Notes: generated by a model not told the origin, from the sequence alone. Positions 1 to 7,529 are shown, numbered from the stretch's first letter. The stretch is 27,251 nt of DNA from an uncultured Lachnospiraceae bacterium (GCA_910584115.1 CAJTYN010000022.1:1-27251), one strand, 5' to 3'. Translations and numbers: made by a program.

Positions 1-286
1 CGCCGATGGATGTCCCCACGATCAGCCTGGTAAATGGGATGATCGAGATCATCAGGATGATGAACGGGAACGAGCGGATCATGTTTACGATGAAATCTAG
101 GATCCTGTTGATCACGATGTTCTCGCACAAGCCGCCTTTTTCGGTGATCGTCAGCGCCACGCCTATGAAAAAGCCAAAAAATGTGGAGAGTATGCTGGAG
201 ATCACCAACATTTTTATCGTCGCCAAGATCGCCGGTGCGATCAGCATCTGGCAGATCTGGAGGAATGTGTAATTTTTCAGAGCCAT
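1..286 (-). CDS. metI: Methionine ABC transporter permease (5' part only, runs off the left edge)
   Basis: The first 95 codons of an ABC importer permease are present; the rest lies beyond position 1. The start ATG (286-284) directly follows the metN stop codon (289-287), so the two are translationally coupled. The visible part has a first hydrophobic segment (about residues 9-40). It then has the highly conserved MetI stretch around IRSFPFIIL...IPFTRLIVGTSIG, which is diagnostic of the D-methionine permease that pairs with MetN. It should be an inner-membrane subunit forming the channel of a MetNIQ methionine importer; the substrate-binding protein MetQ would be expected further left, outside the window. 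Truncated only by the window border. Confidence 0.88.
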   Translation of the reverse strand, partial: MALKNYTFLQICQMLIAPAILATIKMLVISSILSTFFGFFIGVALTITEKGGLCENIVINRILDFIVNMIRSFPFIILMISIIPFTRLIVGTSIG

Positions 287-1297
287 TTATCCCTCGCCCC
301 CTCTCTCGTCTGGATCTTCCGGACCGCGGCTGAGTTCGCGCCAGTCCATGCCGTGCTCGTCCAGATACCGGGTGACCATCTCCAGATGCTCATCATCCAC
401 GTGGATCATGAAGATCCCCATGCTGTCATTCCTGTATTCCTGTATCTGACCGTTCAATATCGGGAATATGTAATCCAGGTCTTTGGACATCTTTCCGAAA
501 AATTCCCCGTCCCGGATGTTGTTGACCATATGCGCGATCTGGATCGTGTGTCCCGTCTGGGGCAGCGCCATCTGTTCTTCTCCTAAGAGCCTGCGCAGGG
601 AACCGGGCTGCCGGATGAAGAGTTCCTTGACCGTCCCTTCCGCCGCGATCTTCCCGTTTTCCAGGATACACGCTTTATGACAGGCCCTGCGCACCACCTC
701 CATCTGATGGGTGACGATGACGATCGTGATCTTGATCTTCTGGTTGATCTCCATCAGAAGGTCCAGGATGGCGTTTGTGGTCTTCGGGTCCAAGGCGGAG
801 GTGGCCTCATCGCAGAGGAGGATCTTCGGGTCCATGGTCAGTGCCCGCGCGATCGCGATCCGCTGCTTCTGCCCGCCGCTCAGGTTCCGCGGTCTTGCAT
901 GCATCTTCTCTGTCAGGCCCACCAGCTCAAGGAGTTCCCGGACTTTCTTGTCGATCTCCTCTTTGGAGTATTTCCAGCACCGCATGGGCAGCGCGATATT
1001 CTGGTACACGGTCTCCCGCTCAAGAAGGGAGAACTGCTGGAAGATCATCCCCACATGCCGTCTGAACTCCCGCAGTTCTCTGTCTTTCATGTCACTGATC
1101 TCACAGCCGTCTACTTTCAGGCTCCCTTCCTGATAAGAAGTCAGTCCGTTGATGCACCGGAGCAGCGTGGATTTGCCCGCGCCGCTGCGCCCCACGAGGG
1201 CGTAGATCTCTCCATCCTCTATGGTCAGGTCGATGTTCTCTAATACGCTGGTCCCATCGTCCTCCCACATCTTTTTCAGGTTCTTTATCTCGATCAA
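287..1297 (-). CDS. metN: Methionine ABC transporter ATP-binding protein
   Basis: ATPase subunit of the MetNIQ importer. The N-terminal ABC domain (about residues 1-240) shows Walker A GRSGAGKST, the signature LSGGQKQRIAIARAL, Walker B ILLCDEATSALDP and an H-loop VTHQMEVV. A C-terminal NIL domain (about 255-336), which in MetN senses intracellular methionine and inhibits transport, completes the usual length of about 340. I chose TTG at 1297 because AGGAGGAG sits 8 bases upstream; the open frame extends to another TTG at 1330 that has no comparable ribosome site and would run over this one. The gene is followed with no gap by metI. Confidence 0.93.
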   Translation of the reverse strand: MIEIKNLKKMWEDDGTSVLENIDLTIEDGEIYALVGRSGAGKSTLLRCINGLTSYQEGSLKVDGCEISDMKDRELREFRRHVGMIFQQFSLLERETVYQNIALPMRCWKYSKEEIDKKVRELLELVGLTEKMHARPRNLSGGQKQRIAIARALTMDPKILLCDEATSALDPKTTNAILDLLMEINQKIKITIVIVTHQMEVVRRACHKACILENGKIAAEGTVKELFIRQPGSLRRLLGEEQMALPQTGHTIQIAHMVNNIRDGEFFGKMSKDLDYIFPILNGQIQEYRNDSMGIFMIHVDDEHLEMVTRYLDEHGMDWRELSRGPEDPDERGGEG

Positions 1298-1347
1298 TTT
1301 TCGTTCTCCTCCTACAACTTTTTTGATCAAGTCTTTCTCTGCATTAA

Positions 1348-1376
1348 ACTTTACCTTGTTTTATCTAAATTGTCAA
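1348..1376 (-). promoter_or_regulatory. Putative sigma-A promoter of metNI
   Basis: Minus strand TTGACA (1371-1376), 17-base spacer, TAAAGT (1348-1353). An imperfect dyad (TTGTCAATA / TATTATCAA, about 1370-1388) overlaps the -35 box and could be an operator. The leader to the ribosome site is only about 35 bases, too short for a SAM riboswitch or T-box. Confidence 0.5.
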
Positions 1377-1411
1377 TAATATTATCAATTTTCCTTATCC
1401 TTCCCTTTTTC

Positions 1412-1441
1412 TTGACAGGATCGCACAAGATAAAGTATAAT
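1412..1441 (+). promoter_or_regulatory. Sigma-A promoter of the HAD phosphatase-purine permease pair
   Basis: Plus strand TTGACA (1412-1417), 18-base spacer, TATAAT (1436-1441): both hexamers match consensus. Transcription would start near 1448, leaving a leader of about 44 bases before the ATG at 1492, with AAGGAGG in between. There is no room for a purine riboswitch. Confidence 0.72.
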
Positions 1442-1491
1442 TTTTTTCAGATAATTGTGGGATATGACAGATATGATAAGGAGGATAAAGG

Positions 1492-1959
1492 ATGAAGATC
1501 GACATACCAGGCTACAGGACGCTGGATCTGCGCTATCTGCTCCTGGACTATAACGGTACGCTGGCGGTGGACGGGCGGATCCTGGACCCGGTCCGGCAGC
1601 GGCTGCAGACGCTCGCAGAAGAGCTGCAGATCCATATCCTGACAGCCGACACCCACGGGACGGCCAGGGAAAACTGCCAGGGACTGCCCCTGCAGATCCG
1701 GACTTTCCCCGGAGACAACGGCAGGGCCGAAAAGCTCAAGATCGTCGACAGCCTGGGGCGGGAACACTGCGCGGCCATCGGAAACGGGCGGAACGACACA
1801 TGGATGCTCAGGGCCAGCGCCCTGTCCATCGCCGTGATGGAACGGGAAGGGATGTATGGGCGTCTTTTCGCGGACGCGGATGTGTGCGTCCACAGCATCG
1901 CGGACGCGCTGGATCTTCTGTGCTGTCCGAAACGTCTGATCGCCACATTGCGCGGCTGA
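1492..1959 (+). CDS. Small HAD-superfamily phosphatase (soluble P-type-ATPase-like)
   Basis: A 155-residue cap-less HAD hydrolase. Motif I is DYNGTLA (residues 19-25): the nucleophile Asp is kept, but the usual second Asp of DxD is Asn, as in the branch called soluble P-type ATPase-like phosphatases. Motif II is probably the Thr in ILTADT, and motif IV is GNGRNDTWML near residue 96. Substrate unknown; members act on small phosphorylated molecules or are uncharacterised. Preceded by AAGGAGG and a consensus promoter. The next gene, a purine permease, starts 29 bases downstream on the same strand, so they probably share an mRNA; a nucleotide-related role is only suggested by that. Cytosolic; no signal peptide. 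Confidence 0.82.
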   Translation: MKIDIPGYRTLDLRYLLLDYNGTLAVDGRILDPVRQRLQTLAEELQIHILTADTHGTARENCQGLPLQIRTFPGDNGRAEKLKIVDSLGREHCAAIGNGRNDTWMLRASALSIAVMEREGMYGRLFADADVCVHSIADALDLLCCPKRLIATLRG

Positions 1960-1987
1960 TATCCCATACGCAAGGAAGGAGGAGAAT

Positions 1988-3346
1988 ATGTTTGAAAGAG
2001 TGTTTCATCTAAAAGAGAACCACACCACAGTCCGGACAGAGGTGATCGCGGGTGTCACCACGTTCATGACCATGGCCTATATCCTGGCTGTAAACCCCAA
2101 TATGCTCGCGGCCGCCGGGATGGACAGTGAGGCCGTCCTGATCGCCAGTTGTCTGGCCGCTTTTGTGGGGACCTGGGCCATGGCGTTCCTTGCCGGTTAC
2201 CCGTTCGCGCTGGCGCCCGGCATGGGGCTGAACGCGTATTTTGCCTACACCGTATGCGGACAGATGGGGTATTCCTGGCAGGTCGCGCTGATGGCCGTCT
2301 TCATCGAGGGGCTGATCTTCATCGTCCTCTCCCTGACCAATGTCCGGGAGGCGATCTTCAACGCGATCCCGGTCTCCCTGAAAAAAGGCGTGAGCGCCGG
2401 GATCGGGCTCTTCATCGCTTTTATCGGGCTGCAGGGCGCCCATCTGGTGGTGGACAGCGACTCCACCCTGACGACCTATGTGGATTTCGCCTCCGACTGG
2501 CATACAAAAGGGATCTGCGCGGTACTGGCCCTGATCGGACTCGTCGTCATCGTCGTCCTGTACATCAAAGGGATCAAAGGCGCAATCCTGGTGGGGATCC
2601 TGGCTACCTGGCTCTTGGGGATGGTCTGCCAGGCCGTCCATATCTACATCCCGGATCCGGAGAGCGGTTTCTATTCCCTGTACCCATCCCTGGGACTGAC
2701 GGATCTTTCATCCATCAGAAAGACGTTCGGGAAGTGCTTCTCGGCGGATCTGGGCAGCGTGCGGATCTTCGACCTGCTCATGATCTTGATGTCTTTTCTG
2801 TTCGTGGACATGTTCGACACGATCGGTACGCTGGTGGGCGTGTCCGATAAAGCGGGCATGCTGGACGAGAACGGCAAGCTGCCGCGGATCAAACAGGCCC
2901 TGCTGGCGGACGCGGTGGCCACATCTGTGGGCGCCGTCTTCGGCACCTCCACCACGACCACTTATGTGGAGAGTTCCGCGGGCGTGGGCGCGGGCGCAAG
3001 GACCGGACTGGCTTCCGTCGTGACGGGACTCCTTTTCCTGGTCGCGATCTTATTCGCCCCGATCTTTACCGCGATCCCCGGATTCGCCACGGCGCCCGCG
3101 CTGATCTTCGTGGGTTTCCTGATGGTATCGGCCATATTGAAGATTGATTTCGACGATCTGACCGAAGCCATCCCGGCCTATCTGTGCCTTTTGGCCATGC
3201 CGCTCATGTACAGCATCGCGGAGGGGATCGCGATCGGGATCATCTCATACACTGTGATCCATGTGGCCTGCGGCAAGACGGAAAAAGTCACGCCGCTCAT
3301 GTATGTGCTCACCGTGTTATTTATCTGTAAATATATCTTCTTGTGA
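1988..3346 (+). CDS. NCS2 family purine permease (adenine/guanine/hypoxanthine type)
   Basis: A 452-residue polytopic membrane protein of the NCS2/AzgA-like branch, with about 12-14 transmembrane segments and the normal length. The N-terminus has the family motif TTFMTMAYI followed by NPNML; GLNAYFAYTV, the segment FVDMFDTIGTLVGV and an S/T-rich stretch GTSTTTTYVESSAGV (the TTYxES-type signature) are all present. Members are proton symporters for adenine, guanine and/or hypoxanthine; sequence alone does not let me choose between them. It has a strong ribosome site (AAGGAGGAG) and lies 29 bases after the HAD phosphatase. No purine riboswitch can fit upstream in this arrangement, so regulation would come from the upstream promoter. 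Confidence 0.93.
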   Translation: MFERVFHLKENHTTVRTEVIAGVTTFMTMAYILAVNPNMLAAAGMDSEAVLIASCLAAFVGTWAMAFLAGYPFALAPGMGLNAYFAYTVCGQMGYSWQVALMAVFIEGLIFIVLSLTNVREAIFNAIPVSLKKGVSAGIGLFIAFIGLQGAHLVVDSDSTLTTYVDFASDWHTKGICAVLALIGLVVIVVLYIKGIKGAILVGILATWLLGMVCQAVHIYIPDPESGFYSLYPSLGLTDLSSIRKTFGKCFSADLGSVRIFDLLMILMSFLFVDMFDTIGTLVGVSDKAGMLDENGKLPRIKQALLADAVATSVGAVFGTSTTTTYVESSAGVGAGARTGLASVVTGLLFLVAILFAPIFTAIPGFATAPALIFVGFLMVSAILKIDFDDLTEAIPAYLCLLAMPLMYSIAEGIAIGIISYTVIHVACGKTEKVTPLMYVLTVLFICKYIFL

Positions 3347-3378
3347 TATGCTATGTAGGGGCAAAGTGTGATGGATAG

Positions 3379-3405
3379 GGCAAGTGTTCAGAGCGGACAC
3401 TTGCC
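3379..3405. repeat. Perfect 9-bp stem-loop after the purine permease
   Basis: GGCAAGTGT (3379-3387) pairs with ACACTTGCC (3397-3405) around a 9-base loop, 33 bases after the permease stop. There is no T-tract on either side, so it is not a classical intrinsic terminator, but it could stabilise the 3' end of the transcript. Confidence 0.45.
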
Positions 3406-3420
3406 TCAGACTGTAGACAA

Positions 3421-3455
3421 AGAGAAGTGCCGGAGTCAGACTCCAACACCTCTCT
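3421..3455 (-). terminator. Long hairpin, probable (bidirectional) transcript end
   Basis: AGAGAAGTG + GGAGT pairs with ACTCC + CACCTCTCT around a 3-base loop (3437-3439), with one GU pair and a small 2x2 internal loop. It touches the stop codon of the small membrane protein gene (3456). On the minus strand it is followed by TTTGTC, a weak U-tract. It lies between convergent genes. Confidence 0.45.
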
Positions 3456-3911
3456 CTATTCCTCCCTGTCGCCTGAAATCGTTCTGTTTCTCTGTACCAG
3501 CAATTTAACACCCAAACAAAAAGCAAAACTACCGAGCAATATAAAAAACGACCATACAAGATCCCAATACATGGAATCCACATCAAACATCCACATCAAA
3601 AGTCTGTTCCAAAATTTTAGTCCAGTCGCGATCGCAAACAGATCAAACAGCACATAAATGCCACCAAATAAATATATCCATCTCCACCAGTAGTTGTCAT
3701 ATCGATTTCGCACAAATGTGATCATTCCTAAAATACAGAGTATAGCAAGTATGCCCATTAATATAAAATAGAATGATCCCTTACCTTCCAATACACTGAT
3801 CCAAAAATCGGAATAAGAATTTCTATCTATCAGTCCCCAAATCCTATGTAAATGAAACAAGCCAAAAACCATGAAAAAATACGGCTCCCACGCTGATATT
3901 TTCTTTTCCAC
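3456..3911 (-). CDS. Hypothetical four-helix membrane protein
   Basis: A 151-residue protein I do not recognise. It has four hydrophobic segments, roughly residues 10-27, 45-67, 79-97 and 112-140, and many aromatic residues (runs such as YWWRWIYLFGG), which points to a small integral membrane protein. No catalytic motif is visible. The start is GTG at 3911, with AGAGGAG about 11 bases upstream. Base composition is clearly more AT-rich than the flanking core genes and similar to the restriction-type gene to its right, so both probably belong to an acquired patch. A TATAAT at 3993-3998 on the minus strand may serve it. Convergent with the purine permease. Confidence 0.6.
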   Translation of the reverse strand: MEKKISAWEPYFFMVFGLFHLHRIWGLIDRNSYSDFWISVLEGKGSFYFILMGILAILCILGMITFVRNRYDNYWWRWIYLFGGIYVLFDLFAIATGLKFWNRLLMWMFDVDSMYWDLVWSFFILLGSFAFCLGVKLLVQRNRTISGDREE

Positions 3912-3992
3912 TATATTCTATTCTCCTCTGAGCCAGAAACCGTATTCTTAAAAGATCCTAAGTGATAAAGAATAACAACTCCTCTTTGAAAT

Positions 3993-3998
3993 ATTATA
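3993..3998 (-). promoter_or_regulatory. Candidate -10 box for the small membrane protein gene
   Basis: TATAAT on the minus strand, about 80 bases ahead of the GTG start. No good -35 hexamer is seen at 16-18 bases, so this is weak support. The rest of 3912-4145 is AT-rich with no other signal I can name. Confidence 0.3.
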
Positions 3999-4145
3999 CA
4001 GTAAAAGCCACTTTTAAAAATAATGACATAAAATATCGTCTGTGTCATCTACATATCTGAAAGCCCTTGCAAAATAAAACATTACAAAAAGCTAAAGCGC
4101 AATATCCTTATTACTAAGGAAAATATCATTCTACTTCCTTCAAAA

Positions 4146-5090
4146 CTATAACCCATCTGGCAGTTCCGAAAGTGATCTTACTCTATTTATATCATTTTCT
4201 GATTGCCTTTTCATTGTTATCTGTGCCAATGAGATAATGATACTTTTTAGATTTTCATATGCTTCATCTGTATAAACATCCCCATACTCTCTTATCCTAT
4301 TCATTATAGCTAATACGAATTTTAAAAATCGTATTGGTATTACCAAGTCCGAAATATCATTCCATCCTGTTATATTTCCATTAGAATGTGCTATCGACTC
4401 CATTTTTCTATCACATATTCCTTTACAAACACAATAAATTTCTGTGTATTTACTCTTTCCATTATTACATCTATAATAGTCTCTATCCTGAACAAATACG
4501 ACTATCCCTTCATATTTATCCAATATATCCCTGTGAAGCAAATCTTTTCCACACACTTTACATCGTAATGGTTCATATTTTGACAATAAGTTGGAGGGTG
4601 ATTTTAATTCTATTTTGTTATAGGATTTTGGAAAAAAACGTCTTATCAATTTATTAACTGCTCTATTTTCCAATAAAATCCTCTCTATCTTTTCTCTATC
4701 AAATTTTTCTATCTGATATTTATCTTTTAATGCCTCGAACTTTCTATTTAGTGGCGAACTAACAACTGTAGAATAAAAGCCAATGAATCCATCACAGTGA
4801 TGAAATTGTATTCTATCTGATATATCTTCTTCATCGTTCACATTAACTGCTGAACCACTATGAATCTTATGTTTACAACTAACTAACCAGCGTATCTCTG
4901 TGTCGTTTATGATACCCGTCCGCTTTTCAGAAATGATCATATCTCTTCCTCCATCCTGCCCTCTATCTGGATCTTCAAGAACAGAAAAACCTAATGCATG
5001 AAAAAACTCGCGAGCAAATAGTTCAAAAACATCTTGATCTCCATTTGCGACATTGGCTTTGGGAATCTCTTTAAAATCTATAATAGCCAT
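4146..5090 (-). CDS. Mrr-like restriction endonuclease with cysteine-rich C-terminal region
   Basis: A 314-residue protein. Residues about 20-110 look like an Mrr_cat-type PD-(D/E)XK nuclease fold: an acidic helix FELFAREFFHALGF, then DGGRDMII with Asp50, then the strand WLVSCKHK with Lys73. The usual Gln/Glu two residues before the lysine is Ser71, so activity is not certain. Residues 177-226 carry CxxC (C177, C180), C208 and CxCx3C (C220, C222, C226), probably a zinc-binding module for target recognition. No methyltransferase or specificity subunit is adjacent, which fits a stand-alone, modification-dependent (type IV-like) enzyme. Strongly AT-rich compared with the flanks, suggesting transfer. 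GAGGAG precedes the ATG; a TATAAT at 5104-5109 is a possible -10. The role in defence is inferred. Confidence 0.68.
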   Translation of the reverse strand: MAIIDFKEIPKANVANGDQDVFELFAREFFHALGFSVLEDPDRGQDGGRDMIISEKRTGIINDTEIRWLVSCKHKIHSGSAVNVNDEEDISDRIQFHHCDGFIGFYSTVVSSPLNRKFEALKDKYQIEKFDREKIERILLENRAVNKLIRRFFPKSYNKIELKSPSNLLSKYEPLRCKVCGKDLLHRDILDKYEGIVVFVQDRDYYRCNNGKSKYTEIYCVCKGICDRKMESIAHSNGNITGWNDISDLVIPIRFLKFVLAIMNRIREYGDVYTDEAYENLKSIIISLAQITMKRQSENDINRVRSLSELPDGL

Positions 5091-5228
5091 AACTCATCTC
5101 CTCATTATATCATTGGCAGCAATTTTTACCTTTTGAAACAAAAAACTCTTTTTAGATACAGAAAGCAACCTTATGAACTACCTACCAGTTCTGCAAATTC
5201 AGCTTGCGTTGTGTTTTTATCTTTACAC

Positions 5229-5596
5229 CTATATTTTACCACATGACCGCTTATTTTTCCATAAAAATGTGACAATTTGCTTGGTATCGCAAACTGCCAC
5301 ATTACTATTTCTTTTATCTGAATTAACTTCAATCCAATGCTGTGATCCTTCAGCAATGGACAGCGCGAAACAGTAGCGTGAGGCAAAGACCTGCTGGGAA
5401 TCTTTCAAAACGGAGTATTTGACGATCGTTCCGTTTTTCTGGGAACACAGGATGATACCGATGGCTGCTCTTTTGGCTTGTGCCTCGCTCCCTGATGCTC
5501 ATGATCGACGCTAACTACGTACACACCTCCAAAAGAGATGTCTTCCCATACAAGATCGATCAATAGAAAAACTGGGATCTGTACGTCTGTCATCAT
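5229..5596 (-). pseudogene. Frameshifted C-terminal remnant of a YhcG/DUF1016-type PD-(D/E)XK nuclease
   Basis: Two overlapping minus frames together resemble the C-terminal nuclease domain of the YhcG family. The first frame (5596 to about 5470) reads FLLIDLVWEDIS... and then VDHEHQ. The second (about 5470 to a TAG at 5229) reads IGIILCSQKNGTIVKYSVL followed by FASRY, close to the family's usual IGIILC...V-YS/A...LFASKY order as I remember it. The frame change falls near 5470, and the typical tail LPSEEEL has decayed. The N-terminal half of the family (about 200 residues) is absent. It begins just after the DUF4180 stop codon. The identification rests on motif memory; a profile search would settle it. 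No intact gene is visible between 5091 and 5592. Confidence 0.5.
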
Positions 5597-5998
5597 ATCC
5601 TTGTCAGCCTCTGCACTGCCTCTTCCTTCGTTGGCACAAAGAAAAAATCTTTCCCGTTATTTGACTCATAAATAAGATCTTTCAGCGGCTTACTGGTATA
5701 ATGCGAATGATCCCCGTAAACAGCTACCTTTACATGATAATTCATAAATTTCTGGAGGATCTCACCCGCTATTCCCGTACTGAGGATGAAAAAATCCTCG
5801 CATATCGCAGCCTTATCAATGACGATCCTCTCCGCACCCGTCTCATACTTCACAGTCATCGCCAAGTCCAGAGCCGACTGCGTATCAATGATCACCACCT
5901 CGTCACCGGAAACGACTGCGATATCGATCCCATTATCCTTCAAATGCTCAATATTCATAATGTCCTCCTAACTCAGACTTGCAGTACAGATCCCAGTT
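5570..5998. repeat. Perfect 15-bp inverted repeat bracketing the DUF4180 gene
   Basis: AACTGGGATCTGTAC at 5570-5584 is the exact reverse complement of GTACAGATCCCAGTT at 5984-5998. The arms lie 9 bases beyond the stop and 26 bases before the start of the DUF4180 gene, and nothing but that gene lies between them. The right arm coincides with the predicted transcription start. Confidence 0.8.
5593..5958 (-). CDS. DUF4180 domain protein
   Basis: A 121-residue soluble protein matching the DUF4180 family over its full length. The conserved second half contains DFFF/ILSTGIAGEILQKF, then YGDHSHYTSKPLKDLIYESN and a C-terminal hydrophobic strand FFFVPT. No biochemical function is established for the family, and I see no nucleotide-binding or metal motif. 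The ATG at 5958 has AGGAGG 6 bases upstream. The gene has its own promoter (6007-6035) and sits inside a 15-bp perfect inverted repeat, with a nuclease pseudogene beginning at its 3' end. The family often appears as a single small gene in Firmicutes; it may be mobile as a unit here. Confidence 0.85.
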   Translation of the reverse strand: MNIEHLKDNGIDIAVVSGDEVVIIDTQSALDLAMTVKYETGAERIVIDKAAICEDFFILSTGIAGEILQKFMNYHVKVAVYGDHSHYTSKPLKDLIYESNNGKDFFFVPTKEEAVQRLTRI

Positions 5999-6006
5999 GA
6001 ATGTAG

Positions 6007-6035
6007 ATTTTACAGGACAACACATAGATCGTCAA
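6007..6035 (-). promoter_or_regulatory. Sigma-A promoter of the DUF4180 gene
   Basis: Minus strand TTGACG (6030-6035), exactly 17 bases, TAAAAT (6007-6012). The transcript would start near 6000, immediately at the right arm of the 15-bp inverted repeat, and leave a leader of about 42 bases. Confidence 0.65.
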
Positions 6036-6129
6036 GCGCTGTTTCCACAGTCCACTCCCCAAACAGAAACCTCCGACAGAAAAAATACCTCAAAAAAGAT
6101 GCCCCATGACAGCCCCATATGCCGCCTCT

Positions 6130-6480
6130 TTATCTACGCAGTATCTTATCCATGGCCTTCCCTCTGGCAAGCTCGTCAACCAGCTTATCCAGATAACGGA
6201 TCTCCCGCATCAGAGGTTCTTCAATATCTTCCACCCTGACACCACAGACTACGCCTTTGATCAGCCTTCTGTTTTCATTGGGTTCCGGGGCATTCCGAAA
6301 GAAATCCCCATAAGACACCGGCCTTTCCAGCATCCCCTCCAGTTCCGGCTGGCTGTATCCAGTAAGCCAGCGGATCACCTCGTCAACCTCCTGCTTTGTC
6401 CGCCCCTTTCTCTCTGCCTTATTGACGAGCAGATGATAGACCTTTGAAAGATCCATCTGATATATCTTCTCATTTCCCAT
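6130..6480 (-). CDS. DUF2200 domain protein
   Basis: A 116-residue protein that matches DUF2200 end to end: KIYQMDLSKVYHLLVNKAE, the segment KGRTKQEVDEVIRWLTGY, then GVVCGVRVEDIEEPLM and the C-terminal LVDELARGKAMDKILR. The family is widespread, small and cytosolic; its function is unknown. The ATG at 6480 has AGGAGGTG upstream at good distance, and the family N-terminus begins there. The same frame stays open much further left of the start (to 6849), but that part is the shadow of the AraC gene. A GC-rich 8-bp hairpin (6508-6533) lies just upstream of the ribosome site, between this gene and the AraC regulator, and might attenuate read-through. Confidence 0.88.
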   Translation of the reverse strand: MGNEKIYQMDLSKVYHLLVNKAERKGRTKQEVDEVIRWLTGYSQPELEGMLERPVSYGDFFRNAPEPNENRRLIKGVVCGVRVEDIEEPLMREIRYLDKLVDELARGKAMDKILRR

Positions 6481-6635
6481 AAAATACACCTCCTGCTCCA
6501 TATTTCCGGCGGCCCTGCCTGATGCGGACCGCCCGCGAACACTCCTCTTTTGCTCGTATCGCCACTTGAAAAACAGCGGCTCCACCATCGCATAGATCAT
6601 GTCTGTTGGAAAAAGCGATCTTCTGCCCTTTCCAT

Positions 6636-7529
6636 CTACATGTACTGCCTGAACTCCCCAGGCGTACATCCTTTCAATTCCCGGAATGTCTTGGCGAAAT
6701 AGCTCATCTCCTGAAACCCGCATTCTGCCCCGATGTCCGAGATCTTCCGATCGGTAGATGCCAGAAGTTCCGCCGCCTTCTGGATGCGTATCTGTCTGAC
6801 ATACTGGATCGGTGTACTGCCGATCATACTCCGAAAGCACCGCAAGCATTCGGTCTCGCTGAGATCTGCACTCCTCGCGATCTTGGAGAGCGTCAGTCTT
6901 TCGCTGTAGTGTTCCTGGATATAGCGGAGCATGATCTTGATCCGCTCTCCATCCCGCAGGGTTTTCTCTGAGGGTTTTCTTTCTGCCGCAGGGCGATTTT
7001 TTGCCAAGAGGAAGATGAGCCGGGAAAGCTGTTCCCGCACTTCAAACTCGAAACCATCTGCTTCAGACACACAGATCTGCCAAGCCGCCCTGATCGCTCT
7101 GACCGCAGCTTTTTCCCATTCCTGAACCTCCGCGAAATGCACGCAGGGACGGCTAGTATCAGCGAGCAGCGGTTCCAGGTATTTCTGCCAGAGGATACTG
7201 TCCACACTTCCTCCCACCAGTCGGGGGTGGAATACGATGGAACGCAGGAGGCAGAGCTCTTCCCCTTCCTGCCAGACCCCATGCAGGGCGCTGGTGTTGA
7301 CAAAAAATCCCTCCCCCCGTCTTACTATGTGATCGATCCCGTTGACAGAAACGCGGGCGGTCCCGGTCTCTATGACCAGGATCTCCAGTTCCTCGTGCCA
7401 ATGCCAGGAAACCTCCATCTCGCTAAGATCGTCGTGGTAACAGGCCGCGGGGAACAGCGCTGTCCCATGTTCGGCAAGTTCCCGGCCATGCTGGTCGGTC
7501 GAGACTGGCAGACATACACGCAGAGCCAT
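6636..7529 (-). CDS. AraC family transcriptional regulator
   Basis: About 297 residues. The N-terminal cupin-like sensing domain (about 1-150) includes the WHWHEELEILVI strand and GEGFFVNTSALHG typical of sugar- or metabolite-sensing AraC proteins. The C-terminal 100 residues hold two helix-turn-helix motifs, with LTLSKIARSADLSETECLRCF in the first and ISDIGAECGFQEMSYFAKTF plus CTPGEFR in the second. AGGAGG is 3 bases from the ATG at 7535 but 9 from the ATG at 7529, so I chose 7529. It is divergent from an MFS transporter-PHP phosphoesterase pair across about 100 bases, so it probably controls that pair; the inducer is unknown. Confidence 0.9.
   Translation of the reverse strand: MALRVCLPVSTDQHGRELAEHGTALFPAACYHDDLSEMEVSWHWHEELEILVIETGTARVSVNGIDHIVRRGEGFFVNTSALHGVWQEGEELCLLRSIVFHPRLVGGSVDSILWQKYLEPLLADTSRPCVHFAEVQEWEKAAVRAIRAAWQICVSEADGFEFEVREQLSRLIFLLAKNRPAAERKPSEKTLRDGERIKIMLRYIQEHYSERLTLSKIARSADLSETECLRCFRSMIGSTPIQYVRQIRIQKAAELLASTDRKISDIGAECGFQEMSYFAKTFRELKGCTPGEFRQYM

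Noticed and set aside
677..1243. 188-residue plus-strand open frame opposite metN
   Set aside because: It is the mirror of a certain gene in GC-rich DNA, with no ribosome site or recognisable protein motif. The same reasoning removes the long antisense frames at 2009-2641, 9728-10333, 10337-10870 and 22094-22513.
1298..1411. SAM riboswitch or T-box ahead of metNI
   Set aside because: The predicted promoter leaves a leader of only about 35-50 bases and no riboswitch helices are visible.
1442..1491. Purine riboswitch for the permease operon
   Set aside because: The leader is about 44 bases, and no conserved purine aptamer core is seen.
5171..5386. A real 71-residue gene on the minus strand
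   Set aside because: No ribosome site, it overlaps the nuclease remnant, and only its last 15 residues resemble a helix-turn-helix fragment; treated as debris.
6481..6849. N-terminal extension of the DUF2200 gene to 239 residues
   Set aside because: It is antisense-independent shadow of the AraC gene; the family begins at 6480 behind AGGAGGTG.
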